Source: Caldilineaceae bacterium
GTDB taxonomy: Bacteria; Chloroflexota; Anaerolineae; Caldilineales; Caldilineaceae
Assembly (NCBI GenBank): GCA_022842065.1
Contig: JALHQH010000057.1
Location: forward strand, 14,640 to 78,639
Reading direction: 5' to 3'
Length of the DNA: 64,000 bases
Of the stretch, positions 40,645 to 48,718 are shown one piece after another. The notes beneath the pieces are model-generated. The model was not told the DNA's origin. It was given only the letters and a program-made list of their open reading frames with translations, and searched no databases. Numbering within the stretch: position 1 is the stretch's first letter; the number at the start of each line of letters is the position of its first letter. The position numbers and the translations under genes are program-made.

Positions 40645-41580
40645 TTAGTTGCCGGCCGGTTGACGTAGTTGCGCCAGTTGACGCTTGAGTTCCTGATAGC
40701 CCGGTTGGTCTACGTCTGTCACCTCTTTAATAAAAGACCAGCCCATTTGCATGGCCAGGAGCTTCTCAATGGTTTCGATTTTGCCTTCGATTTTGCCTTC
40801 GATCTTGCCTTCTTGTACCCACTCTTCTGCTAAGGTCATCACAATTTTGTCTCCAATCTGCTGCTGTTGCACAGCTTCCACAAACTGTTGTACGACTTCA
40901 CGTTCTTGGGTCGCAACGACGTAATGCACAAATAGATAGATATAATTAACGCCCGCTGTTGTCGGCAAGCTGGCGAGCAATTGCGCGGCCAGTTGTAATG
41001 CCTCTTGGATTGGCTTATGATAGGCCGCTAACATGAGCAATTGCATAATTTGCGCTTTGAGGTTACCTTTCACCTCGTTGGGACGCAGGCTGGATTGATC
41101 GATCAGCACATGCGAAAAGTGTGGAACGAAGGCCCACTCGCGTACCCCCTCCGGTAATAGATCGGCAAAGGCTGTAGAATAGGTCCAAGCTGACTGCCCC
41201 TGATAAAAGACCAGCGACAAAATGGGTGGTAGCCACTCCTGTTCCGGATGCCATTTGAAACTTTCTTCCCAGATGCGCCCTTTGTATTGATAGAGGCGCA
41301 GACGCATCCATTTATCCGGGACAGATTGATGCTCAAAGAGCAGGTAGAGCAAAAGTGGCTACCCGGTTGCCAACCGTTGAATCTTATAGAGTACGTCCGA
41401 TTCACTATCACGCAGCGCTTCGTCGACGAAACTTGTCTCGACTAAAGTGAGTGTTGACCAATCTAGTTGAGTGCTGACTGTCTCCGGCAGATAGGCCCGC
41501 AGTAAACCTTCTGCTTCCTCTTGATCCGCTAAGACGGTGCGGAATAGTTTATCGTGGGGGTGATGTCTTGACGGCGGCAC
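40645..41580 (-). pseudogene. Rpn-family PD-(D/E)XK nuclease gene interrupted by one amber codon
   Basis: A single frame encodes a complete Rpn/PD-(D/E)XK transposase-like protein, broken only by a TAG at 41359-41361. The upstream piece starts near a GTG at 41580 with PPSRHHPHDKLFRTVLADQE and ends DVLYKIQRLATG. The downstream piece continues PLLLYLLFEHQSVPDKWMRL. Both match consecutive parts of the family (HDKLF at the start, LLFEHQS core). The C-terminus has a triplicated KIEGKIEGKIE stretch and a coiled tail. Because the frame is otherwise intact, a recent CAG-to-TAG change is likely. Rpn nucleases promote RecA-independent DNA transfer. Confidence 0.8.
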
Positions 41581-41822
41581 AAATTTCCGGCTTTCTGCTT
41601 GGTTACTGAAAAGTTTACTTCTACTTGGGTAGCCATTATAGCAGATCACGCAAGGCATTTCAATCATTTTGCCCTTTGTCAGCGATTCTCCATTTGCGCA
41701 ATCGGTGTTCACTCCTTTCCACTCTCGATCTGGTTTAATCGCCTGTACCAATGGTGCTATAATGGTGCGATGATCGTGGCATCACTGGGGATTAACCACG
41801 ATCCATGTGAAAGAAGAAGCGT

Positions 41823-43157
41823 ATGCAAGAGACTATTTTATTAGGCGAAGCGCGCGAACGCGCCCTTTCCATTCTCCACCGCTGTGTCACCCCCCACGGC
41901 TTTCGCGCTTCGGCGTTGACGGCCGGTTATCCACAAGTCTGGGCCCGCGACAATGGGGTGATCTTCCTGGGCGCGGTGGCAACGGGTGACGCCACGTTGC
42001 TTGCCACCTGTCGTGCCGGGCTGGAAACGCTGGGCGCGTATCAATCACCGCTGGGGTTGATCCCGCTCAATGTCAACCCGGATAGCGGCTATGTCAGCAC
42101 CGAAAATGCCGGCGCAGCCGATGGTAACCTCTGGTTTATTCTGGGCCATTATCTCTACTACCAGCAGACCAAGGATCTGGCCTTTTTGCAAAAACATTGG
42201 CCGACCATTGACCGTGCCCTGCTCTGGCTCGACTATCAAGATATGAACGAGTGTGGCCTCTTGGAGATCCCCGAAGCGGGCGATTGGATGGATCTGCTGG
42301 CGGTGCGCTACAACGTGCTCTATGACAATGTGCTCTACTACGCCGCCTTACTTGCCCATGAAGAACTGGGCAAGGTACTGCCGGTTGATCGCCCCTACCA
42401 TCGGCCCGCGGTCAACGCCGGCGGGGTCCACGAGCGGATCAACCTGCTGCTCTGGGTCGACCGTTGCTGGGTGGCCGAGCACTTTGCCGAGCACCTGGAG
42501 CGGCTCAAGACGATCCGCCTGGAGTGGTATATGCTCTATCACAACGTCGGTACCATCTCCAGCCGCCCCTTTTACTTGCCCTGGGTTGCCTTTCGCGAAT
42601 ATGGCGACTGGTGTGATAGCCTGGGCAATCTGTTGGCGATCCTCACGGGCGTGGCCGACTTTCACCGCAGCGAACACATTGTGCGCTACATGCGCCAGGT
42701 CGGTATGGCCGAACCCTACCCAACCAAAGCGATCTACCCGCCGATCTACCCCGGCGAAGCGAACTGGCGCGACTACTACCGCAGCCGCAACCTGAATATC
42801 CCCCACCAATATCACAACGGCGGCATCTGGCCAATGATTGGCGGTTTCCATGTCGCGGCGCTGGTGGCCCACGGTTGGCAGAAAGAAGCGGAGAAGATGT
42901 TGCTCAGCCTGGCCAACGCCAACTTCCAAGGGGTCGCCGTCGATTGGGAATTTAACGAGTGGATGCATGGCCGCAGCGGCCATCCCATGGGTTTTGCCGA
43001 GCAGGCCTGGTCGGCCAGCATGTATCTCTATGCTCACAATGCGGTGACTACCGGCCAACTCCCGCTCTTTGGCGACATCGTCGCCGCCAAACCGGCCGCG
43101 GCCAAGGCTAGCGAGAACAACGAGTTTTCCGTCCATGCCGGCGGCGGGCCGGTGTGA
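41823..43157 (+). CDS. Alpha/alpha-barrel glycoside hydrolase (GH100/GH63-like)
   Basis: A 444-residue protein of the six-hairpin glycosidase class. GYPQVWARDNGVIFLGAVAT near residue 35, ENAGAADGNLWFILGHYLYY near 98, IPEAGDWMDLL near 145 (likely catalytic Asp) and NGGIWPMIGGFHVAALVAHG near 335 are typical of amylo-1,6-glucosidase and neutral-invertase relatives. A cytoplasmic location is expected because no signal peptide is present. The substrate could be sucrose or an alpha-glucan oligosaccharide. It lies upstream of a WYL regulator and a few kb from a sugar ABC transporter. Confidence 0.75.
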   Translation: MQETILLGEARERALSILHRCVTPHGFRASALTAGYPQVWARDNGVIFLGAVATGDATLLATCRAGLETLGAYQSPLGLIPLNVNPDSGYVSTENAGAADGNLWFILGHYLYYQQTKDLAFLQKHWPTIDRALLWLDYQDMNECGLLEIPEAGDWMDLLAVRYNVLYDNVLYYAALLAHEELGKVLPVDRPYHRPAVNAGGVHERINLLLWVDRCWVAEHFAEHLERLKTIRLEWYMLYHNVGTISSRPFYLPWVAFREYGDWCDSLGNLLAILTGVADFHRSEHIVRYMRQVGMAEPYPTKAIYPPIYPGEANWRDYYRSRNLNIPHQYHNGGIWPMIGGFHVAALVAHGWQKEAEKMLLSLANANFQGVAVDWEFNEWMHGRSGHPMGFAEQAWSASMYLYAHNAVTTGQLPLFGDIVAAKPAAAKASENNEFSVHAGGGPV

Positions 43158-43226
43158 GGGGGAAGGTAGAACGGTAAACTGGTAAATCAGTAAATCGGTA
43201 AATCGGTAGATAGGTCCATACTTACT

Positions 43227-43298
43227 GATCTACCGATCTACCGATCTACCGATCTACCGATCTACCGATCTACCGATCTACCGATCTACCGATCTACC
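43227..43298 (+). repeat. Nine tandem copies of gatctacc abutting a start codon
   Basis: Nine exact 8-bp units end immediately before the ATG at 43299. To the left (43178-43216) lie degenerate copies in the opposite sense (ggtaaatc, ggtagata), so the region can fold back on itself. No ribosome-binding site is present for the regulator gene, and the repeat occupies that position. Confidence 0.95.
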
Positions 43299-44216
43299 AT
43301 GAACCGCATTGATCGTCTCTTTGCCATCTTACTCGTCCTCCAAAAGCGTGATGTCGTGCGCGCTGAGGACCTCGCTGCGCGCTTTGAGATCAGCAAGCGG
43401 ACGGTGTATCGCGATGTGGCGGCGCTAAGTGAGATGGGGGTGCCGGTGGTCTCGCTGCCGGGTGAAGGCTATGGCTTAATGGCGGGTTACTTCCTGCCGC
43501 CGCTGCTCTTTACGCCGGATGAGGCTGCGGCCTTGGTGTTGGGTGCGCAATGGTTGGCCCAACAGGCAACCGGACGGCTGCCGACCACCACCGCCAGCGC
43601 CTTGGCCAAACTCACACATGGCCTGCCCAAGGCGACCTCCCAGGAGGTAGAACGGCTGACCCAGATCCTGCGCTTCTATGCCACCAGTAGCACCTTTGAT
43701 CTTGATGATCCGCTGCTGGCCGCACTACAAGGGGCAATTAGCCAGCAACAGGCTGTGCGCATTACCTACCACAGCTTGCGCGGTGACGAAGTTACCACGC
43801 GCATCATTGAGCCGCATCTATTGACCTTTGGCAATGGGGCCTGGTATGTCGAGGGCTATTGCCGGCTGCGCCAAGGGCAGCGCTCGTTCCGCCTCAGCCG
43901 GATTGAGGCGTACACCGTTTTGCATGAAACCTTTGCCGACCGTGCCGGCGCAAGGTTGGTTAGAGAGAAAATTACCGTCGTCGTGCGTTTTACGCCAGCA
44001 GTACAACGTTGGGTACAGGAACGCCAACATTATGCGTTTGTGCGGGAAGTTGGTGCGCAAACGATTTATGCCGTGGATGAGCTACAAGAAATTCAATCCT
44101 GGCTCTTGGGCTGGGGCGCACAGGCTGAAGTTATATCCCCGCCCACCCTGCGCACCGCCCTTGCTGCCGAGGCACGCAAACTGTGGGAGATGCTGACAGC
44201 GGAGGCTGTCAACTAA
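43299..44216 (+). CDS. YafY-type transcriptional regulator (HTH_11 + WYL)
   Basis: A 305-residue regulator. Residues 1-60 form a winged helix-turn-helix (MNRIDRLFAILLVLQKRDVV, with RFEISKRTVYRDVAAL as recognition region). The WYL domain spans about 135-215 (AWYVEGYCRLRQGQRSFRLS) and probably binds a small ligand or nucleic acid. A WCX-like C-terminal domain follows. The start has the canonical family N-terminus but lacks a Shine-Dalgarno because the 8-bp repeat array reaches the ATG. The 3' end of the gene contains TGACAGC-N4-GCTGTCA (44194-44211), and two genes downstream have similar palindromes, so this protein is the obvious candidate to bind them. Confidence 0.9.
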   Translation: MNRIDRLFAILLVLQKRDVVRAEDLAARFEISKRTVYRDVAALSEMGVPVVSLPGEGYGLMAGYFLPPLLFTPDEAAALVLGAQWLAQQATGRLPTTTASALAKLTHGLPKATSQEVERLTQILRFYATSSTFDLDDPLLAALQGAISQQQAVRITYHSLRGDEVTTRIIEPHLLTFGNGAWYVEGYCRLRQGQRSFRLSRIEAYTVLHETFADRAGARLVREKITVVVRFTPAVQRWVQERQHYAFVREVGAQTIYAVDELQEIQSWLLGWGAQAEVISPPTLRTALAAEARKLWEMLTAEAVN

Positions 44217-44241
44217 ATTACTAAATTATAATGGATATGTC

Positions 44242-44273
44242 CTGTCATTCCGAAGCGAAGCGAGGAATGACAG
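44242..44273. repeat. Short inverted repeat ctgtcattcc / ggaatgacag
   Basis: 10-bp arms around a 12-nt loop, 25 bp after the regulator stop. The core resembles a palindrome common between genes in many bacteria. Probably a transcript-end hairpin. Confidence 0.6.
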
Positions 44274-44291
44274 AGCGCGCATTGGAGATGC

Positions 44292-44307
44292 TGACATAGG
44301 GTTGTCA
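44292..44307 (+). promoter_or_regulatory. Operator-like palindrome upstream of the VOC gene
   Basis: TGACA-N6-TGTCA (tgacatagggttgtca), with extended identity atgctgacatagggttgtcac to the site before the ABM gene. In both cases gtacaaacgc follows exactly 25 bp after gttgtcac. The site ends 84 bp before the VOC start codon. Confidence 0.7.
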
Positions 44308-44391
44308 CTGCCACTTGTTAAACTGAAGGGGAAGTACAAACGCAACTGAGCATACTTGCCGACAATCAGTGCGGCAACGAAAGGAGTAACC

Positions 44392-44811
44392 ATGTTACGC
44401 GGACTCACCACCATCAGTTTCTGGGCAGACGATCCGGCCGCGGCCAAAGAATGGTATAGCGAACTGTTGGGGATCGAACCCTATTTTACCCGTCCCAATC
44501 CAGACGGCACATTGGCCTATCTTGAATTTCGCCTCGGTGACTATCAACATGAATTGGGAATCATTGATCGCCGCTATGCTCCAACCGGTGCAGTGTCCGA
44601 CCCCGGAGGAGCAGTCGTCTACTGGCACGTTGACGATTTGGCCGCAGCCTTCGAAAAGTTGCTCGCGCTCGGCGCAAGCCCCTATCAGCCGATCACGGAA
44701 CGGGGCCAAGGCTTTGTCACCGCTTCCGTCGTCGATCCTTTTGGCAACATTTTGGGGATTATGTACAACCCGCACTATCTAGACATTTTGGGTGCAGCGC
44801 AAGTGGCTTAA
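44392..44811 (+). CDS. VOC superfamily protein (glyoxalase / bleomycin-resistance type)
   Basis: A 139-residue protein with two beta-alpha-beta-beta-beta modules. TTISFWADDPAAAKEWYSEL opens the first and VVYWHVDDLAAAFEKLLALG the second, ending ASVVDPFGNILGIMYNP. Metal-ligand positions are only partly kept (the final Glu of typical enzymes reads Gly-Ile here), so it may be binding rather than catalytic. The ATG at 44392 follows AAAGGAG. A TGACA/TGTCA palindrome precedes it, and a WYL regulator lies upstream. Confidence 0.85.
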   Translation: MLRGLTTISFWADDPAAAKEWYSELLGIEPYFTRPNPDGTLAYLEFRLGDYQHELGIIDRRYAPTGAVSDPGGAVVYWHVDDLAAAFEKLLALGASPYQPITERGQGFVTASVVDPFGNILGIMYNPHYLDILGAAQVA

Positions 44812-44846
44812 TCTATGCGCGGTCACCGGAGACCGCGCAGCAATGC

Positions 44847-44862
44847 TGACATAGGGTTGTCA
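44847..44862 (+). promoter_or_regulatory. Operator-like palindrome upstream of the ABM gene
   Basis: The same TGACA-N6-TGTCA as before the VOC gene, with the same N6 (tagggt). It lies 78 bp before the ABM start codon, and the same gtacaaacgc follows at the same distance. Confidence 0.7.
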
Positions 44863-44939
44863 CCACAGCCTGCTATGGTGGATACAGCGTACAAACGCTG
44901 ACCAAAAACCAATCCACTCTACCAAGACCGGAGCCAATT

Positions 44940-45254
44940 ATGTCTCAGCAACCAATGATCGAAATTGTTCTCTTCCATGTCAAAGCCGGGGTAACCGATA
45001 CACAAGTGTTAGCCGCTTCTGCCCGCACCCAGGAATGGCTCGCCCAAGCCGATGGTTATCTCGCCCGTGAACTGAGCAAAGATGATGAAGGGCAGTGGGT
45101 CGATATTGTCCACTGGCGCACATTGGCTGCCGCCCAAGCCGCCGCCGAACAGATTATGCGCCAACCTTGCGCCGCCGATTTCATGGCGATTATCGACCCG
45201 GAACGCATCACCATGTTACACGTGAAACAACAGCAACACTTTATGCTGGCCTAA
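44940..45254 (+). CDS. Small ABM-like (dimeric alpha-beta barrel) protein
   Basis: A 104-residue ferredoxin-like protein. MIEIVLFHVKAGVTDTQVLA, GYLARELSKDDEGQWVDIVH and WRTLAAAQAAAEQIM follow the pattern of antibiotic-biosynthesis-monooxygenase and related barrels, which act as dimers on small aromatic or reactive compounds. No cofactor site is evident. It shares an operator-like palindrome with the VOC gene, pointing to co-regulation. Confidence 0.75.
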   Translation: MSQQPMIEIVLFHVKAGVTDTQVLAASARTQEWLAQADGYLARELSKDDEGQWVDIVHWRTLAAAQAAAEQIMRQPCAADFMAIIDPERITMLHVKQQQHFMLA

Positions 45255-45277
45255 TAAGGTGGGGTTGAAACCCCCAG

Positions 45278-45345
45278 CTAACAATGAGAAGCGCCCGCAG
45301 GCGCTGATTCTGTGCCTAGCGCCTGCGGGCGCTTCTCATTGTTAG
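45278..45345. terminator. 28-bp perfect inverted repeat
   Basis: Arms 45278-45305 and 45318-45345 are exact complements around a 12-nt loop, starting 24 bp after the ABM stop. The outside flanks also contain small palindromes (ggggttgaaacccc; caggattttaatcctg). Probably a transcript end, possibly of repeat-element origin. Confidence 0.7.
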
Positions 45346-45393
45346 GGCAGGATTTTAATCCTGTTCTAAGGCAAGCGAACTTGGAAAGACCCA

Positions 45394-45981
45394 ATGACCA
45401 ATCACCCAATCACCCAATCATCCCCAATCCGCTGCGGCTGGGTCAGCGACGACCCGCTCTATATCCAATATCACGACGAGGAATGGGGGGTGCCGGCGCA
45501 TGATGACCGCCACCTCTTCGAGATGCTTTGCCTGGAAGGGGCGCAGGCGGGGCTGAGCTGGATCACGATTCTGCGCAAGCGGGAGAACTACCGGGCCGCC
45601 TTTGATTACTTCGATGCAATCAAGATCGCCGGCTATGACGAGGCTAAGATCGCCGAACTGTTGACCAATCCCGGCATTGTGCGCAACAAACTCAAAGTCA
45701 ACGGCTTTGTGAAGAATGCACGCGCTTTTCTCGCTGTGCAAGCCGAGTTTGGCAGCTTTGACGCTTATCTCTGGCGCTTTGTCGGTGGGCAGCCGATCCA
45801 AGCGCAGCGCGTTTCCCTGCGCGACGTCCCGGCCCAAACCCTCGAAGCCGAAGCGATGAGCAAAGATTTAAAAAAGCGCGGCTTTACCTTTGTCGGCCCG
45901 ACGATCTGTTATGCCTTTATGCAGGCGTGCGGCATGGTCAACGACCATACGGTCGATTGTTTCCGCTACGGGCAGACATAG
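45394..45981 (+). CDS. tag: DNA-3-methyladenine glycosylase I
   Basis: A 195-residue base-excision repair enzyme that removes 3-methyladenine. RCGWVSDDPLYIQYHDEEWG near the start carries the Cys and His of the zinc snap, completed by NDHTVDCF at the C-terminus. CLEGAQAGLSWITILRKREN and KKRGFTFVGPTICYAFMQAC are strongly conserved. Length is normal. The start is set by an ATG inside a short atcacccaatcaccc repeat, with a weak GGAAAG upstream. Confidence 0.95.
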   Translation: MTNHPITQSSPIRCGWVSDDPLYIQYHDEEWGVPAHDDRHLFEMLCLEGAQAGLSWITILRKRENYRAAFDYFDAIKIAGYDEAKIAELLTNPGIVRNKLKVNGFVKNARAFLAVQAEFGSFDAYLWRFVGGQPIQAQRVSLRDVPAQTLEAEAMSKDLKKRGFTFVGPTICYAFMQACGMVNDHTVDCFRYGQT

Positions 45982-46057
45982 AACGCGGATTTAGCTGATT
46001 TTACGGATAAGACCGAATTATCCGCGCAAATCCGCCAAATCCGTTCAATCCGCGTTC
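45981..46057. repeat. Inverted repeat with aacgcggatt ends
   Basis: Outer arms gaacgcggatt (45981-45991) and aatccgcgttc (46047-46057), with inner cggataa/ttatccg pairing. The left arm begins right after the tag stop codon. It resembles dispersed atccgc-type palindromes of many genomes. Confidence 0.6.
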
Positions 46058-46214
46058 CATCGAATCCCTCGAACTTTCCCCCGCTGCTTGCGGGGAAGGC
46101 GGCATGGTGATATGATAGGATCATAACCACTCATGACGACCCCCGTCATCCGTTGCAGGTTGACTGCTTCATTTGCTAATTACCCTTTTCGAAATTAATT
46201 GAGGAGAAGACGCT

Positions 46215-47582
46215 ATGCAGAAACGTTGGTCCTTTATCCTAGTTGCCATGCTACTCGCTTTATCCCTGAGCGCATGTGCGGCCCCTGGTGGCGCGCCGGC
46301 CGCGGCCCCAGCCGAAAGCGCCGGTGAAACGCCGGTCGCTGCGGAAGAAAGCAGTGATGCCGCTGCCGCAGCTACCACGATCACCTGGGCCATGTGGGGC
46401 AGCCCGGAAGAGATCGCCACCCATCAGGCGGTTGCCGATGCCTTTATGGCCGAACACCCTGAGATCACCGTGGAGATCTACAGCCAGCCGTGGGGTGATT
46501 ACTTCACCAGCATCCAAACCCTCTGGGCTGCGGGCGATCCTGCCGCTGTGCCGGATGTGCTCTTCCTTTCGCCGGTGGTGAACTATGCGGCGCAAGGGGT
46601 GTTGGAGGATCTCGGTCCCTTTATCGAGGCGTCTGGCTATGCGGTCGAAGATTACTGGCCGACCCTGCTTGACTTTGCGACCTACGAAGGCAACATCTAT
46701 GGCTTCCCGCGTGATGTGGGTCTGGAAGTGCTCTACTACAACAAAGATATCTTTGACGAAGTGGGGGTTGCCTATCCCACCGACGAGTGGACCTGGGATG
46801 ACTTCCTGGCCGCCGCCGAACAATTGAGTGTGGTCGAGTCAAGTGGTCAGGTCACCCGCTATGCCCTGGGCATGGAAGGGGGCAAGTATCAGCTCTGGAT
46901 TGGTCAGAACAAAGGCAGCTTCCTCGACGATATGTACAATCCCAGCACCTGTACCCTTGATTCGCCTGAAGCCCTCGAAGCGATCCAATTCTTTGCCGAC
47001 CTGATGGAAAACAACTATGCCATGCGCCCCGCCAACCTGAACCAGGCTGGTGGTGACGCCGGGGTCTTTGCCAATGGCCAGGCAGCGATGATTATTCAGA
47101 ACGCCAGCCGCATTTCGCAATTCAACGCGGCTGAACTGAACTACGATGTTGCCGTCGTGCCGATTCCGGCGGATGGCCAACGCTCGGCTAGTGCCGCCGG
47201 CGCCGCGTGGACGATGAGCGCGTTAAGCGATAACAAGGATGCCGCCTGGACCTTCCTCAGTTGGCTCCAAAGCACCGATGGTGGCCAGCGGCTCTACACC
47301 GAATCCGGCGAAATTCTGCCGGCATTGCAGTCAACCGCCAAGTCGGATGCCTTCCTTGGGTTGTCGACGCCACCAACCAACCGCCAGGCCTTTATCACCG
47401 AAGGCGAAAACTCGAAGGTTGGCCGTACCGGCTACTTTGCCGAGTGGAACGAACTGAGCAGCACCATCATCAGCCCGGTGATGGACAGCATCTGGGCCGG
47501 TGAAGCGGTTGCCGCCGATGTCCTGCCCGGTGTCTGTGACCAGGTTGATCAATTCCTGGCTGACGCCGGCTACCCGAAATGA
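46215..47582 (+). CDS. CUT1 sugar ABC transporter, substrate-binding lipoprotein
   Basis: A 455-residue family 1 extracellular solute-binding protein. The signal peptide ends in a lipobox (ALSLSACAAP, Cys near residue 21), followed by an Ala/Pro/Glu-rich linker. The body carries TITWAMWGSPEEIATHQAVA, DVLFLSPVVNYAAQGVLEDL, YGFPRDVGLEVLYYNKDIFD and KDAAWTFLSWLQSTDGGQRL, typical of oligosaccharide-binding proteins. It is the first gene of a three-gene operon with two permeases. The ATG follows TTGAGGAGAAGACG. The ligand is probably a plant or algal oligosaccharide, but it is not identifiable. Confidence 0.93.
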   Translation: MQKRWSFILVAMLLALSLSACAAPGGAPAAAPAESAGETPVAAEESSDAAAAATTITWAMWGSPEEIATHQAVADAFMAEHPEITVEIYSQPWGDYFTSIQTLWAAGDPAAVPDVLFLSPVVNYAAQGVLEDLGPFIEASGYAVEDYWPTLLDFATYEGNIYGFPRDVGLEVLYYNKDIFDEVGVAYPTDEWTWDDFLAAAEQLSVVESSGQVTRYALGMEGGKYQLWIGQNKGSFLDDMYNPSTCTLDSPEALEAIQFFADLMENNYAMRPANLNQAGGDAGVFANGQAAMIIQNASRISQFNAAELNYDVAVVPIPADGQRSASAAGAAWTMSALSDNKDAAWTFLSWLQSTDGGQRLYTESGEILPALQSTAKSDAFLGLSTPPTNRQAFITEGENSKVGRTGYFAEWNELSSTIISPVMDSIWAGEAVAADVLPGVCDQVDQFLADAGYPK

Positions 47583-47591
47583 GTTGATAGG

Positions 47592-47660
47592 GGCTGAAAG
47601 AGGGAGAACAACCGTTGACTTCGACAGGCTCAGCCGACGGTTGTTCTCCCTCTTTCAGCC
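47592..47660 (+). promoter_or_regulatory. 24-bp perfect hairpin between binding-protein and permease genes
   Basis: Arms 47592-47615 and 47637-47660 with a 21-nt loop containing cttcgacaggctcag. It ends 11 bp before the first permease start. Such hairpins stabilise the upstream message and lower permease output. The loop is related to the core of the hairpin at 32.3 kb. Confidence 0.8.
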
Positions 47661-47671
47661 AGAAATAAGCT

Positions 47672-48631
47672 ATGACCACAACCACTGCAATTCGCAATTC
47701 GCAACCTGCAATTCGTCCTGCTACCCGTTTCCGCTGGCGACCTGATCAACAGTGGGAAGCTTACCTCTTTTTGCTGCCCAGCTTACTTGGCTTTTTAATC
47801 TTTGTTGTGTTGCCGGTGCTGGCGTCACTCTGGCTAAGTTTTGTCGAGTGGAATCTGCTGACGCCGCCCAAGTTTGTGGGCATTCAAAATTATGTCCAAC
47901 TGTTGACGCGCGATTCGGTCTTCCGCAAGGTGGCGTGGAATACGCTCTACTTTATGTTGACCATTGTCCCCTTGCAGTTGGCCTTTGGGTTGGCGCTGGC
48001 GATCGCACTCAACCAGCAGATCCGTGGGCGGCTTTTTTACCGCGTGCTCTTCTTTATGCCGGTTGTAACAACGATTGTTGCCGGCGCGATTATCTTTCAA
48101 TTTCTGCTCAACCGTGACTTTGGCCTCTTTAGCAACGCGATCTGGAAACTAGCCGAGTGGACCGGCCTGGGCATTCAGCCGCCCGATTTTCTAAACAGTT
48201 CGCAGTGGTCGAAGCCGTCGGTCATCCTGTTGACGCTCTGGAAAAATGTTGGCTTTACCATGGTCATCTACCTGGCCGCCTTGCAAGGGGTGCCCCAGGA
48301 ACTCTATGACGCCGCCGATGTGGATGGGGCCAGCGCTTGGCAACGCTTTCGTAACGTGACCATGCCCCTGGTCAGCCCGACTACCTTTTTTCTCTTTGTG
48401 ATCCAGATGATCGGGGCCTTCCAACTCTTTACCGAAGCCTTTGTCATGACCCGTGGCGGACCGGCGCAATCGACCCTGACCGTCGTCTACTACATCTACC
48501 AAAACGCCTTTGAATTCCAAAAGATGGGCAAAGCCTCGGCGATTGCCTGGTTCCTCTTTTTCTTTATCTTCCTCTTTACCTTCTTCCAGACGCGCATGCA
48601 GCGCCGCTGGGTGCATTATGAAGCGGGGTAG
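47672..48631 (+). CDS. CUT1 sugar ABC transporter permease (MalF/UgpA type)
   Basis: A 319-residue inner-membrane permease with six transmembrane helices. QQWEAYLFLLPSLLGFLIFV opens the protein. The EAA loop that contacts the ATPase is ELYDAADVDGASAWQRFRNV near residue 210. The start lacks a good Shine-Dalgarno, and the preceding hairpin occupies that region. No gene for the ATP-binding subunit is in the cluster; CUT1 systems often share a genomic MsmK/UgpC-type ATPase. Confidence 0.93.
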   Translation: MTTTTAIRNSQPAIRPATRFRWRPDQQWEAYLFLLPSLLGFLIFVVLPVLASLWLSFVEWNLLTPPKFVGIQNYVQLLTRDSVFRKVAWNTLYFMLTIVPLQLAFGLALAIALNQQIRGRLFYRVLFFMPVVTTIVAGAIIFQFLLNRDFGLFSNAIWKLAEWTGLGIQPPDFLNSSQWSKPSVILLTLWKNVGFTMVIYLAALQGVPQELYDAADVDGASAWQRFRNVTMPLVSPTTFFLFVIQMIGAFQLFTEAFVMTRGGPAQSTLTVVYYIYQNAFEFQKMGKASAIAWFLFFFIFLFTFFQTRMQRRWVHYEAG

Positions 48632-48700
48632 AGGGGAGATACGAGATACGAGACTGGGAGACACGAGATGGGGAGATACGAGACTATAACTCGTGTCTCG
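48632..48700. repeat. Direct and inverted repeats of gagatacgaga between permease genes
   Basis: Several copies of gagatacgaga/gagacacgaga in direct order end in the complement (ctcgtgtctc, 48690-48699, pairing with 48658-48667). It fills the gap between the two permease genes. Confidence 0.7.
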
Positions 48701-48718
48701 TCAGCCGCACCAACACTT

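Noticed and set aside
40645..41580. Stop-codon reassignment (TAG as Gln) as explanation of the Rpn interruption
   Set aside because: Other genes in the window end normally with TAG (for example the VTT, atpE and PIN genes), so TAG is an ordinary stop.
43227..43298. Possible CRISPR-like array
   Set aside because: The units are 8 bp with no spacers, so it is a simple tandem repeat.
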